From positions 1 through 64,000 of the forward strand of contig NZ_JBNAFR010000005.1 in assembly GCF_049800775.1 (NCBI RefSeq): a DNA stretch of 64,000 nt, in the 5' to 3' direction. Each line of letters starts with the position of its first letter. Within the stretch, counting starts at the first letter, position 1. Shown here piece by piece: positions 33,532 through 42,102 of the stretch. This stretch comes from Dinoroseobacter sp049800775. GTDB taxonomy: Bacteria > Pseudomonadota > Alphaproteobacteria > Rhodobacterales > Rhodobacteraceae. A program made the translations under genes and the position numbers. Under the pieces are notes generated by a model. It worked only from the letters and a program-made list of their open reading frames with translations, had not been told where the DNA came from and did no database searches.

Positions 33532-33885
33532 CTATTGCTTGGTGATCAGCGCCGCAGGCGCGGTGCGGTCCCGCGCGTAATCCAGCGGGACCTGATTGCG
33601 GGTCCGGGTCATGCGCTTGAACTCATAGCGCATCTCCGGCCCGTCCTGCGCCGCCGTCACGATGAGCGCCTGATACAGGTGCTCGGAGCCGCGAAAGATA
33701 TCCACGAGCCCACGAAGATGCGGCGCGCCATCGGCCTTCAGCGTAAAGGCCTCGGCCCCGAATTTCCGGATCGTGTAGGCTTCGGGGCCCACATGCACCC
33801 GCAGTCGCGTCCTGGACTTGCGGGCCGCGCGCTCGCGGGCTTGCTCGAGACCCTCGCGGACCTCCTTGGGCAGGTAACTGGACAT
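33532..33885 (-). CDS. Conserved hypothetical protein, 117 residues
   Basis: This small basic soluble protein has no recognised family. The N-terminal half is helical and charged (PKEVREGLEQARERAARKSRTRLRVHVG), then alternating strand-like segments (YTIRKFGAEAFTLKADGAPHLRGLVDIF and HLYQALIVTAAQDGPEMRYEFKRMTR). Both the composition and the codon use look like a real gene of this genome. ATG 33885 begins MSSYLPKEV; a longer frame to 33930 is possible. It is convergent with the lyase three bases away and lies upstream of cobM by 131 bases on the same strand order, so it is downstream of the B12 run and may share its transcript. Confidence 0.7.
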   Translation of the reverse strand: MSSYLPKEVREGLEQARERAARKSRTRLRVHVGPEAYTIRKFGAEAFTLKADGAPHLRGLVDIFRGSEHLYQALIVTAAQDGPEMRYEFKRMTRTRNQVPLDYARDRTAPAALITKQ

Positions 33886-33970
33886 GGCGGCAGCCTTTCG
33901 TATCCCTCGGGAACCAAGATGCGCCGCCACGCGCGAAGATCAAGATGAGTCCCCCCGGCCCCCTTTGCGC

Positions 33971-34753
33971 TCAGCCAGCTGTTGCCGATTTGCGCGCATG
34001 GGGGCGCAGGACATGGGGCATCTCGGGATCATAAAGCGCGCTGTCCTTGAAATCCCCCACCTCGCCCAAGGCGGGGCCAACGAGAATCAGCGCCGTGCGC
34101 GTGATCTTCTCGGCCCGAACCTTGGCGTGGATATCCGAGAGCGTGCCGCGCAGGAACATCTGGTCCGGCCAGCCCACGCGATAGGCCACGACCACCGGGC
34201 AATCGGCCCCGTAATAGGGGGTGAGCACCCGCTCAATCTCGCGCAGGTTCCGCACGCCCAGATGGATGGCCAGAGTGGCCCGGGTGCGGGCGAAATTCTC
34301 CAGCGTCTCGTGCTCGGGCATGGAGGTCGACTTCATCGACACCCGGGTCAACACGATGGATTGCGCGATTTCCGGGATGGTCAGCTCCTGACCGAGGGCC
34401 GCAGCGGCGGCCGCATAGGCCGGTACACCCGGGATGATCTCATAGGGAATGCCATCGGCGCGCAGGCGTCGGATCTGCTCGGCAATTGCACCGTAAAGCG
34501 ACGGATCCCCGGAATGCACCCGCGCCACATCCTCGCCTCGGCCATGGGCCGCAACGATCTCCGCATGGGTGTCCTCAAGCGTCATGGGGGCTGTGTCCAG
34601 CACCCGCGCGCCCTCGGGCGCGCAACCCACCACCTCCGCCGGCACCAGCGACCCGGCATAGAGACAGACCGGGCACGCCCCGATCACGCGCTGCGCCTTG
34701 AGGGTCAAAAGCTCCGGATCCCCGGGACCCGCACCAATGAAATACACGGTCAT
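33971..34753 (-). CDS. cobM: Precorrin-4 C11-methyltransferase
   Basis: CobM methylates C11 of precorrin-4 in corrin ring synthesis. It belongs to the tetrapyrrole methylase family: YFIGAGPGDPELLTLKAQRVI at the start, HSGDPSLYGAIAEQ and GVPAYAAAAAALGQELTIPE in the middle, with SMKSTSMPEHETL typical of CobM/CbiF. 260 residues from ATG 34753. It is the last cobalamin gene of the minus-strand run, separated from CobJ by 245 bases without a supported gene. Confidence 0.94.
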   Translation of the reverse strand: MTVYFIGAGPGDPELLTLKAQRVIGACPVCLYAGSLVPAEVVGCAPEGARVLDTAPMTLEDTHAEIVAAHGRGEDVARVHSGDPSLYGAIAEQIRRLRADGIPYEIIPGVPAYAAAAAALGQELTIPEIAQSIVLTRVSMKSTSMPEHETLENFARTRATLAIHLGVRNLREIERVLTPYYGADCPVVVAYRVGWPDQMFLRGTLSDIHAKVRAEKITRTALILVGPALGEVGDFKDSALYDPEMPHVLRPHARKSATAG

Positions 34754-34998
34754 ATCAGCCTCTCCTTGAGGTCGGGCGCGGGTCACAGCCCGCGCAGCGC
34801 CGGGAATCGCCCGCTTGGCCTTGAGGCGCGGACGCCCGGATACAGACTGGGACTGGCCTGTTTGCGGCAGACCTGCCTACAAACGGCTGCGCAGCAGAGA
34901 TTCCGCCGCCCGAAGCCGCCGCACCACCCAGTATCACGCGCTTGTCGTCGCCAAGGGCGGACAAAAAATCGAATGCAGGCGCAGCCTGCGCAATTGGA
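34754..34998 (-). other. 245-base gap inside the cobalamin run
   Basis: All other neighbours in this run overlap or nearly touch, but this gap breaks it. One minus-strand frame is open from an ATG at 35009, inside the end of cobJ, to 34755 (84 codons), but its third positions lack the strong G/C bias of real genes here and the C-terminal part is cysteine/arginine-rich without a pattern I know. I see no riboswitch or terminator. The gap could be the relic of a lost gene. Confidence 0.5.
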
Positions 34999-36804
34999 TC
35001 ACCCAACATTCGAGAGATCCCCATCGATCTTGCGCGCATAGCCGCGCGGCGTGTACATGCGCGGCCCGGCGCCCAGCTGAGCCAGCTGCGAGTTCGAGGA
35101 CCCGACCAGCACAACCGTGAGCATATCGACCTCATCCACTTCCAGCGCATCGAGACGGCGATAGCGGATCTCTTCCTCGGGGCGACCCAGCGAACTGGCC
35201 AGCAGAACCGGCGTGTCCGCTGGACGGTGCCGCAGCAGGATCTCGCGCGCCTCTGCCAAGAGCGTCCGCCGCGTTTTCGACACCGGGTTGTAGAACGCGA
35301 TGACGAAATCACCCTCCGCCGCCGCCTGCAACCGGCGCAGGATATCCGCCCGGGGCGTCAACAAATCTGACAGCGAAATCGCGCAGAAATCATGCCCCAA
35401 CGGGGCCCCGGCCCGGGCCGCCGCCGCCTGCAGGGCGCTCACGCCCGGCGAGCAGACCACCTCGACCCGCCGCGCCGCATCTGACACGCCCTGCGCCTCA
35501 GGTCCCCGGTCCAAAAGCTCGAAGACCAGCGCGCCCATGGCATAGATCCCCGCATCCCCCGAGCAAACCAGCGCCACATTGCGCCCCTCGCCCGCGCGCT
35601 CCAGCGCGTAGCGGCACCGATCCTCTTCCCCGCCGAGCGGGAAGTCCGATCGCGTTTTCCCCGCCGCCAAAGGCCCGAGCAGATCGATATAGAGACCATA
35701 GCCCACCAGCTCTTCGGCTTCGGCCACAAGCCGGCTCACCTCCGGTGTGCGCCAGGCCGATTGCCCGGGTCCGATCCCCACGACCGAGACCCTCCCCCGC
35801 GCCCGGCCGCGCAACTCGGTGATCGGCTCCGGCGCGCGCGCCAGTGCGCAGGTCGTCGTCGCGGTCTTGCGCTTGGCCTCCACCAGCGCGGCATCACCGC
35901 CCGCAGCCGCCAACGCGGCCCCTTCGGCCACACCGTGGCACCCGACCTCGGCAAAGACCACCTCCGACGGGTTGGCCAGACGCGACGCCTCGGCCTCAAG
36001 CTCCGCTGCCGTGAACACCCGCAAGGGCACGTCCAGCTCAACGGCCAGCGCGTGCATCGCAGGCTCATCCGCCTTGAGGTCCAGCGTGTTCACCGAAGCC
36101 ACCGCGCCAGGGGCGATCCCGGCTTCGGCGAGCATCTCGAAGACCTGGGCGCGCAACACCTCGGGCGCGGCATTCCGGGCGCATCCCACGCCCAGCGCAA
36201 AACGCTGCGGGTGATAGACAAGGCGGGTCGCCCCCCCCTCCAGCGGCGCTTCGGCCACGGCGATCTCCGCGCCATCACCCTCAGGCAGGTCGAACAGCGG
36301 CTCGCCGACAAGGCGCGCGCCCCCCCCGGACAAAAGCCCGGCCATCACCGCTTTCGCATCGCCCGGATTGGCCAGACGATAGCCCGCAGGCGGCGCATCC
36401 AGCGCCACGCCCAGCGCCACGTCGCCCGCAGTGGTCACGGCAGAAACCCCACCAAGCAGCTCAGACAGATCCGCCGCAATCCGGTTGGCGCCGCGATGCC
36501 CGCCCAGAAGCGGCACCACGACCGAGCCATCCTCGGCCACGGCCACCACCGGCGGCTCGGTGGTCTTGTCGGCCAGCAAGGGCGCCACCGCACGGATCAA
36601 GATCCCCGCCGCACAGACCCCGACCACCGGCACACCCGCGGCAAAGAGGTCGCGCACATGGGTCAGTGCATTGTCGAAATGCGCATCCGCCTTCACGACG
36701 CGCCCGGCACGGCCATGGACCGCCCAGCCGCGCGCCGCCGCGATCCGCTGCGCCATCTCTTCACCCGCGGCTGAAATCGCCACAACAATCGGCGTCACAG
36801 CCAT
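34999..36804 (-). CDS. cobJ: CbiG/CobJ fusion: cobalamin protein CbiG plus precorrin-3B C17-methyltransferase
   Basis: This 601-residue protein joins two functions. Residues 1-330 are CbiG-like, with GVCAAGILIRAVAPLLADK and PLLGGHRGANRIA in the N-terminal part and the CobE-like C-terminal part (FALGVGCARNAAPEVL ... EVGCHGVAEGAALAAAG). Residues 338-601 are CobJ, starting VSVVGIGPGQSAWRTPEV, with SGDAGIYAMGA and the FYNPVSKTRRTLL loop typical of C17-methyltransferases. CbiG opens the lactone made during ring contraction in the anaerobic route, while CobJ names the aerobic enzyme; the fusion is known in several bacteria. It overlaps cobI by ten bases. Two C8 tracts on the plus strand (36231-36238, 36320-36327) lie in the CbiG part. 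Confidence 0.93.
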   Translation of the reverse strand: MAVTPIVVAISAAGEEMAQRIAAARGWAVHGRAGRVVKADAHFDNALTHVRDLFAAGVPVVGVCAAGILIRAVAPLLADKTTEPPVVAVAEDGSVVVPLLGGHRGANRIAADLSELLGGVSAVTTAGDVALGVALDAPPAGYRLANPGDAKAVMAGLLSGGGARLVGEPLFDLPEGDGAEIAVAEAPLEGGATRLVYHPQRFALGVGCARNAAPEVLRAQVFEMLAEAGIAPGAVASVNTLDLKADEPAMHALAVELDVPLRVFTAAELEAEASRLANPSEVVFAEVGCHGVAEGAALAAAGGDAALVEAKRKTATTTCALARAPEPITELRGRARGRVSVVGIGPGQSAWRTPEVSRLVAEAEELVGYGLYIDLLGPLAAGKTRSDFPLGGEEDRCRYALERAGEGRNVALVCSGDAGIYAMGALVFELLDRGPEAQGVSDAARRVEVVCSPGVSALQAAAARAGAPLGHDFCAISLSDLLTPRADILRRLQAAAEGDFVIAFYNPVSKTRRTLLAEAREILLRHRPADTPVLLASSLGRPEEEIRYRRLDALEVDEVDMLTVVLVGSSNSQLAQLGAGPRMYTPRGYARKIDGDLSNVG

Positions 36805-37496
36805 GGATCGGCTCCTTTCGTCACCAGAATCATCGAAAAATAGGGGGCGGGGTCCGGTGCTTCGGCCAGTGGCAGCGCTTTCTCGGCGGGCAGGGTCGCG
36901 CGCTCCAGATAGACCGCGTTCCGCGCCAGCCCGACCGTCTCGAGCACCTGCCGGATCTTCGCCAGATGTCGCCCGACCTTCATGATCACCGCCGTCTCAC
37001 ACTCCGCCAGACGGGCCGTCAGCTCTGCCTCGGGCAAGGGCCCGGGCAGGACCGTCAAACGCTCGTTTCGCGCCACCAAGGGGCGCGCCGCCAGCGCCGC
37101 GCAGGCGGTCATGGAGGTGACCCCCGGCACGACCTCCACCGGGAAGCGATCCGCCAGCCGGGCGTGGAGATACATGAAAGAGCCATAGAAGAACGGATCC
37201 CCCTCGCACAGGCACACCACGTCCTGCCCCGCCGAGAGCGCTTCGGCGATCTCGGTCGAGGCGCGATCATAGGCCGCCTGCGCCGGGGCGCGCTCGGGGG
37301 TCATGGGGACCTCGATCCGGATTTCTCGCGCGTCCTCCGGGATCGCGCTTGCCGCGATCCCGCGCGCGAAACTTTCGCCCGCGACCAGCGCCGGATAGGC
37401 CACGACGCGCGCCCCACGGATCAACCGGTCCGCCTTGAGCGTCATCAGCTCCGGATCCCCGGGGCCGAGGCCAATTCCATAAAGCGTCCCGCTCAT
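36795..37496 (-). CDS. cobI: Precorrin-2 C20-methyltransferase
   Basis: CobI methylates C20 of precorrin-2. It is a tetrapyrrole methylase with LYGIGLGPGDPELMTLKADRLI at the N-terminus, VCLCEGDPFFYGSFMYLHARL and PGVTSMTACAALAARPL. The C-terminus AVIMKVGRHLAKIRQVLE is characteristic of CobI/CbiL. 233 residues from ATG 37496, which overlaps the cobL stop by four bases. Confidence 0.95.
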   Translation of the reverse strand: MSGTLYGIGLGPGDPELMTLKADRLIRGARVVAYPALVAGESFARGIAASAIPEDAREIRIEVPMTPERAPAQAAYDRASTEIAEALSAGQDVVCLCEGDPFFYGSFMYLHARLADRFPVEVVPGVTSMTACAALAARPLVARNERLTVLPGPLPEAELTARLAECETAVIMKVGRHLAKIRQVLETVGLARNAVYLERATLPAEKALPLAEAPDPAPYFSMILVTKGADPWL

Positions 37497-38698
37497 CGCT
37501 TGACGAGGCTCCACTGGGTCACCGGCATGAAGGGCCGCCAGCCGGTGCGCGGCCCTACGGGCTCGGCCCGATGGACCGACAGCTTGGTCAGCTCACCGCC
37601 ATGGGCCGCATGCAGCCCGATCAACTCCTGCTCGCTCTCCAGCGTCACGGCGTTTGCCACCAGCCGCCCCAAGGGGCGCAACGCGCCCCAAGCCGCCTCG
37701 AACACATCCGGGCTGAGCCCGCCGCCGACGAAAATCGCATCCGGTGCCTCGAGCCCCGCCAGCGCGGCGGGCGCCGTGCCCTCGATCACCTCGAGCTTGG
37801 GCACCCCCAGCGCCAGCGCATTCGCCGCCGCCATGGCCCGCCGGTCCGCGCGCGGCTCGATCCCGATGGCGCGGGCGTAGCGTGCGCCGCGCATCCACTC
37901 GACCGCGACCGATCCGCAGCCCGTTCCAATGTCCCACAAGAGCGCCCCGCGCATGGGCATGAGCTTGGCCAGCGTCACCGCCCGCACCTCGCGCTTGGTC
38001 ATCGTCCCGTCATGGACAAAGAGATCATCCGCCAGCCCCGGCACCCGGGGCAGCAGCGCGCAATCCGGTGCCGCGATGCACTCGACCGCCAGCGTGTTGA
38101 AGGGCGGCACCTCGTGGTCCCAGCTCTCGGCGACGCCGTCGAACCGCGCCTCCTCCGGCCCGCCCATGGCCGCCAGCACCGTCAGTTTCGACTGCCCGAA
38201 GCCCCGTTCGGACAGAAAGCGCGCGATCTGGCCCGGGGTCTCGGCCCCGGTGGTCAGGATCAGAAGCCGCTGATCGGGCTGGATGAAGGCGATCATCTGC
38301 TCGACCGGACGGCCATGCACGGTGAGCGTCTCGACATCCGCGAGGCTCCAGCCCATCCGGGCCGAGGCCAGCTGAAAGGCGGATAGCTGCGGGTGATAGG
38401 TGATCTCGGCAGCCGGAATGGCCCGTCCGATCCGCGCGCCAACCGAGAACCACAGGGGGTCGCCCGTGGCCAGCACCACGACCCGCCGCCCGGCCAGGGA
38501 TTTCAGCGTGTCGACCAGCGCGTCGAACGGATGGGGCCAGGCCAGACGTTCCGCTGTGACCGAGGCCGAAAGCTGATGGTGCCGCTCGCCGCCAACGATC
38601 ACCTCGGCGGCCTCGACCACCGCGCGCGTGGCGGGCAGAAGCCCGGCGAGCCCATCCTCGCCAATGCCCACGATATGAAGCCAGGGGGTCGTGCTCAT
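37493..38698 (-). CDS. cobL: Precorrin-6Y C5,15-methyltransferase (decarboxylating), CbiE-CbiT type
   Basis: CobL adds methyl groups at C5 and C15 and removes the acetate carboxyl at C12. Residues 1 to about 210 are the CbiE-like tetrapyrrole methylase (HIVGIGEDGLAGLLPATR, LATGDPLWFSVG). Residues about 215-401 are the CbiT-like Rossmann methyltransferase with SAM motif LLWDIGTGCGSVAVEW (253-268). 401 residues from ATG 38698; longer frames upstream lie antisense or out of frame to cobH. Four-base overlaps join it to both cobH and cobI. Confidence 0.95.
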   Translation of the reverse strand: MSTTPWLHIVGIGEDGLAGLLPATRAVVEAAEVIVGGERHHQLSASVTAERLAWPHPFDALVDTLKSLAGRRVVVLATGDPLWFSVGARIGRAIPAAEITYHPQLSAFQLASARMGWSLADVETLTVHGRPVEQMIAFIQPDQRLLILTTGAETPGQIARFLSERGFGQSKLTVLAAMGGPEEARFDGVAESWDHEVPPFNTLAVECIAAPDCALLPRVPGLADDLFVHDGTMTKREVRAVTLAKLMPMRGALLWDIGTGCGSVAVEWMRGARYARAIGIEPRADRRAMAAANALALGVPKLEVIEGTAPAALAGLEAPDAIFVGGGLSPDVFEAAWGALRPLGRLVANAVTLESEQELIGLHAAHGGELTKLSVHRAEPVGPRTGWRPFMPVTQWSLVKR

Positions 38699-40245
38699 GA
38701 GGCGATCTCCGGAAGTCCTGCGGCCAGTGCATTCACCGCCGCCGAGGCCATGGCCGAGCCGCCGCGACGCCCGCGCAGGGCGACGAAATCGCAACCGCGC
38801 GGATCCCGCGCCAACTCGGCCTTTGATTCCGCGGCCCCGACAAAGCCCACGGGGAAGCCCAGAATGACCGCGGGGCGCGGCGCGCCCGCGTCTATCAGCT
38901 CCAGCAGGTGGAACAGGGCCGTGGGCGCGTTGCCGATGGCCACCACCGCGCCGTCGAGATGCGGCGCCCAAAGCTCCACCGCCGCGGCAGAGCGCGTGTT
39001 GCCGATGTCTTGCGCGCGCGCGGGGACGGTCGGGTCGTTCAGGGTCACGATCACCGGGTTCTCGGCGGGCAGATAGCGCCGGATGATCCCGGCCCCCACC
39101 ATCTCGCAATCGCAGAGCACGGGCTTTCCAGCCCGGAGCGCGTCATGTCCGGCCGTGAACGCCTCGGGCGAGAAGACCAGCCGGTCCGCCACCTCGACCA
39201 TGCCGCAGGCGTGGATCAGCCGCGTGGCCAAACGGTCGAGCCCCTGGGGAAAGCGGCCAAGATTGGCTTCGGCCTGCACGGTGGCAAAGCTTTGAGCATA
39301 GATCGCGGACGGGTCCTTTTCATAGGGTCGCATGGGCGGGCGCGATGCCTTGGGCGGCGTGGCGATCTCGGCTGCGGCCTCGGTCACCGCGCGGCCCAGC
39401 AGCGCCTCGTAGCCGAGCCCTAGGATCGTCGCCTCGTGCCGCATCACATCGTCGGGCTGGGCCTTGGGCGCATCGAGCATCCCCGCAAGCCGCCCGGCCC
39501 CGTCCAGCGCCGAGAGGGCACGCGCCAGGCTTTCGACCTGCACCGCGTCGCGCACCTTGCCGGGCAGATGGGGTACCTCCACCAGCGAAGGAAAGACCTC
39601 GGCCAGGACCGGCGCGGTCCCGTCCGACCATGCCTCGAACGGCCAGACCCGGGCTCCAAGCCTATGGCGGAGCCCCTCGAGCGCGGCGATCCCGGTCAGG
39701 GCCTGACCCCCGACCGAGCCCGCGCCCGACAGTTTCCAGACCTCCTGCGCGGCACTCGCCTGCCCCTCGGCATGGCGCAGCCGCACCGGCAATGTCTCGC
39801 CAAACCCGTCGGGCAGCTTGCGCGGCAGGTCGGGAATGTCCCGTTTCAATCCGTTGCCCCAGAACGGCCCCATGCCGGGGAACAGCCCGTTCAGCGCGGC
39901 GGCGGCATCGAAGCGGTTGTTGGCGTTGTTCTCACCCTCTACAAGCTCGGCGGCGATGCGCGCCCAGACGGCTCGCCAATCGGCCCCCTCGCCCAGCTTC
40001 TCCGCAAAGCCGGCCGGATAACCGAAGGGGAAATCGAACCCCGCCAGCACCCGTCGCCCGGCGGCCTGCTCGGTCCCGATCAGCTCTGCAAGTCGCGCCA
40101 CCGCCTCGGCCCGTGTCGCCGGGTTCTCGACCAGCGGGTCACGGCCCGGACGCGCCAGCGCGAGCCAGATGCTGTCCTTGCCGGTTTTCGGCGTGCCATT
40201 GGCCGACCAATCGGCAACGAGATAAGAACCGAAGATCCGCGTCAT
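38695..40245 (-). CDS. cobH: Fusion of a DUF429-like domain with precorrin-8X methylmutase
   Basis: The C-terminal 212 residues (305-516) are precorrin-8X methylmutase, which moves the C11 methyl to C12 to give hydrogenobyrinate: YEKDPSAIYAQSFATVQAEANL, the catalytic histidine H345 in RLIHACGMVEV, and VILGFPVGFVGAAESKAEL. The N-terminal 290 residues resemble DUF429, a predicted RNase H-fold family, with SYLVADWSANGTPKTGKDSIWLAL and FDFPFGYPAGFAEKLG. A proline/arginine linker (297-306) joins them. CobH alone is about 210 residues, so this one is 2.5 times longer. There is no frame break. It overlaps cobL by four bases and cbiX by one. What the N-terminal domain does is unknown. Confidence 0.9.
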   Translation of the reverse strand: MTRIFGSYLVADWSANGTPKTGKDSIWLALARPGRDPLVENPATRAEAVARLAELIGTEQAAGRRVLAGFDFPFGYPAGFAEKLGEGADWRAVWARIAAELVEGENNANNRFDAAAALNGLFPGMGPFWGNGLKRDIPDLPRKLPDGFGETLPVRLRHAEGQASAAQEVWKLSGAGSVGGQALTGIAALEGLRHRLGARVWPFEAWSDGTAPVLAEVFPSLVEVPHLPGKVRDAVQVESLARALSALDGAGRLAGMLDAPKAQPDDVMRHEATILGLGYEALLGRAVTEAAAEIATPPKASRPPMRPYEKDPSAIYAQSFATVQAEANLGRFPQGLDRLATRLIHACGMVEVADRLVFSPEAFTAGHDALRAGKPVLCDCEMVGAGIIRRYLPAENPVIVTLNDPTVPARAQDIGNTRSAAAVELWAPHLDGAVVAIGNAPTALFHLLELIDAGAPRPAVILGFPVGFVGAAESKAELARDPRGCDFVALRGRRGGSAMASAAVNALAAGLPEIAS

Positions 40246-41522
40246 CAGCCGGCAGGCTTCGCCGACTTGCGCGCGCTTTCAGGCCCGTGCGGGTGTTTCG
40301 CATGGGGGTAGGGCGCGTGGTGGTGATGGTGCCCGTGGTCGTGGGAATGCCCGTGATCGTGTCCATGCGTGTGGCCGTGGCCGTGATCATGGCTGTGGTC
40401 ATGCCCATGGTGGTGATGGTGATCGTGCTGCGCCTCCAACCGGCAGAGCCCGGTGCAGAACGTGTCGCAGAGCTTGCAATCGGACACGTTCGAGCCGGGC
40501 GCCGAGGCCCCCTGCCCCTCCACATGGTGGTGGTGGCTCTCCTGAACCGCGCCGACCTCGGCCTCGAAACCCAGAACCTGCGTCCGGTACTTACAGAGCA
40601 CGCAGGTGGCGGGCGGCACGGCACCAAAGGCGGGATGGCTCCGCTCCTCGGCGGTGATCACATGGGACGCGCCATCCTCGAGCGACAGGACCTGCGCGCG
40701 ATACCCGCATTGCCCGCAATTGGGCGGCGGAGTGTCGGACATCTGCTCCTGAACGCGCTCGGCGAAGGTCTGCAGCACGGCCTCGTGGTCGCGCAGATAG
40801 AGCGCCTTGACGAACTGGATGTCCGGATGCTCGGCCGCCACCTGATCGGTGAAGCCGTAGATCCGATCGATCAGGATGCCGGTGAAGAGGAAATAGGGCA
40901 GGACGAGAATACGCTTGTAGCCGAGCTTGGCCGCGTGTTGCAGGCAGGGCTCCACCAGCGGGAAGGTCACGCCGGAATAGCCGACCTCGCACCAGCCGAA
41001 GCCGAGCCCCTCCTGCAGCATCCGGGCGATCTTGGCCACGTTGCCATTGGCATCGGGGTCCGACGCGCCGCGCCCGATCACCACGAGGCAGGTGTCATGC
41101 AGCGCGACCTCGCCATGGGTGGCATTCGCCTCGGCCACGGCCTCCATCGCGCGGGCCCCGGCGGCGGCGATCATCTTGGGGTCCACGCCCAGCTCGCGCC
41201 CATAAGACACCGAAAGCCCATGCTTGGCCGCATAGGTGTTCAGCACCGTGGGGATGTCGTTTTTGGAATGCATCGCGGCAAAGAGCATGCCCGGCACCGC
41301 AAGGATCCGGTCGCATCCCTTGGCACGCAGCTTGTCGAGCCCGTCGCGGATCACCGGGTTGGCAAACTCGAGATAGCCGTATTCCATTTCCCACCCGGCG
41401 GGCAGGTAAACCGGCAGCTTTTCGGCCAGCAGGGCGAACTCATCCACGGCTGCCTGACTGCGCGAGCCATGACCGCAGATCATGACGCCGATCTTGCCCT
41501 CGGGCGCGTCCGGCGCGCTCAT
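40245..41522 (-). CDS. cbiX: Sirohydrochlorin cobaltochelatase CbiX with Fe-S and His-rich C-terminus
   Basis: Two chelatase half-repeats (residues about 10-130, GVMICGHGSRSQAAVDEF, and 142-270, CLVVIGRGASDPDANGNVAKI) insert cobalt into the tetrapyrrole; histidines near GHGSR and LAVPGMLFAAMHSKNDIP contribute to the metal site. A cysteine-rich segment follows (PNCGQCGYRAQ, CVLCKYRTQ, CKLCDTFCTGLC, about 283-355) able to hold an Fe-S cluster, then a histidine-rich tail (about 365-415). This long CbiX form is known in alphaproteobacteria and cyanobacteria. It overlaps cobH by one base and DUF6732 by four. Having CbiX together with CobN is notable because they represent early and late cobalt insertion. 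Confidence 0.92.
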   Translation of the reverse strand: MSAPDAPEGKIGVMICGHGSRSQAAVDEFALLAEKLPVYLPAGWEMEYGYLEFANPVIRDGLDKLRAKGCDRILAVPGMLFAAMHSKNDIPTVLNTYAAKHGLSVSYGRELGVDPKMIAAAGARAMEAVAEANATHGEVALHDTCLVVIGRGASDPDANGNVAKIARMLQEGLGFGWCEVGYSGVTFPLVEPCLQHAAKLGYKRILVLPYFLFTGILIDRIYGFTDQVAAEHPDIQFVKALYLRDHEAVLQTFAERVQEQMSDTPPPNCGQCGYRAQVLSLEDGASHVITAEERSHPAFGAVPPATCVLCKYRTQVLGFEAEVGAVQESHHHHVEGQGASAPGSNVSDCKLCDTFCTGLCRLEAQHDHHHHHGHDHSHDHGHGHTHGHDHGHSHDHGHHHHHAPYPHAKHPHGPESARKSAKPAG

Positions 41523-41764
41523 GCGGGGGCCTCGGCCTTGTCATCCTCGGCGGCCTCGTCGCTCTCGGCCTCCTGGGTCTGACCGTCGGATTTCCGCCCC
41601 TTCAGCGCGCCATAGATGCCCAGCGCGATCGCCAGACCGATGGCCGCGCCCGCGACCCAATGATCATGCCCGGCCAGCCCCGACAAATGCCCGGGATGCG
41701 CCCAGAGCGGGCCGGTGCCCAGCGCCAGGCAGGCAGTGAGAAAACGGAGGCAGAGGCGAGTCAT
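41519..41764 (-). CDS. DUF6732 family small membrane protein
   Basis: This 81-residue protein has a signal-like N-terminus (TRLCLRFLTACLALGTGPLWA), the motif AHPGHLSGLAGHDHWVAGAA, one helix (about 42-58) and an acidic tail. The HPGHL..GHDHW motif is the DUF6732 signature as I recall it, and its histidines could bind a metal; the fixed place upstream of cbiX suggests a role in cobalt supply, but this is inference. ATG 41764 has AAGGA at good spacing; the longer frame from 41782 is possible. It is the first gene of the minus-strand cobalamin run. Confidence 0.75.
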   Translation of the reverse strand: MTRLCLRFLTACLALGTGPLWAHPGHLSGLAGHDHWVAGAAIGLAIALGIYGALKGRKSDGQTQEAESDEAAEDDKAEAPA

Positions 41765-42102
41765 CGGCACGGTCCTTGTCATTCAACATGCCCGTCCAGA
41801 CCTGGCCCATGCGCAGCGCCGCTGTTGCGAGCAGCGCCCTGACGATCCTTGCCGCGCGCTCCCGGGTTGGGTCAGCGGCCTGCAAGGCAACCATTCTGGC
41901 CCATGACGGGCGTCGTCTCTTCGGGTCATAGCTGCCGCCCCGCAGGCGCGCAATTGCTTTCGGCGCCGCAGCACAGGCCAAAGCGCCGCGGAACCTTTGG
42001 CCGATCTGTGCGTCCATGTGGGAGAGGCTCTGCGGCCCTGCGTATTTCCGCAGACCGCTCGGCCCGCTAGGTCTTGGAGCACGCAAGGAGAGGAGATCCA
42101 CG
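41765..42102. promoter_or_regulatory. Divergent promoter region of the minus-strand B12 run and the hydroquinone reductase gene
   Basis: This 338-base gap has no supported ORF. I looked for a cobalamin riboswitch on the minus strand and found neither a B12 box nor the CCGCNACTGT core. One 6-bp hairpin, CTGCGG (42030-42035) with CCGCAG (42048-42053), lies about 50 bases before the plus-strand start. Confidence 0.45.

Noticed and set aside
34861..34910. GGCAGACCTGCC and nearby GACTGG look like pieces of a cobalamin riboswitch in the cobJ-cobM gap.
   Set aside because: The B12 box GCCAGGAGACC and the CCGCNACTGT core are absent; only a short palindrome remains.
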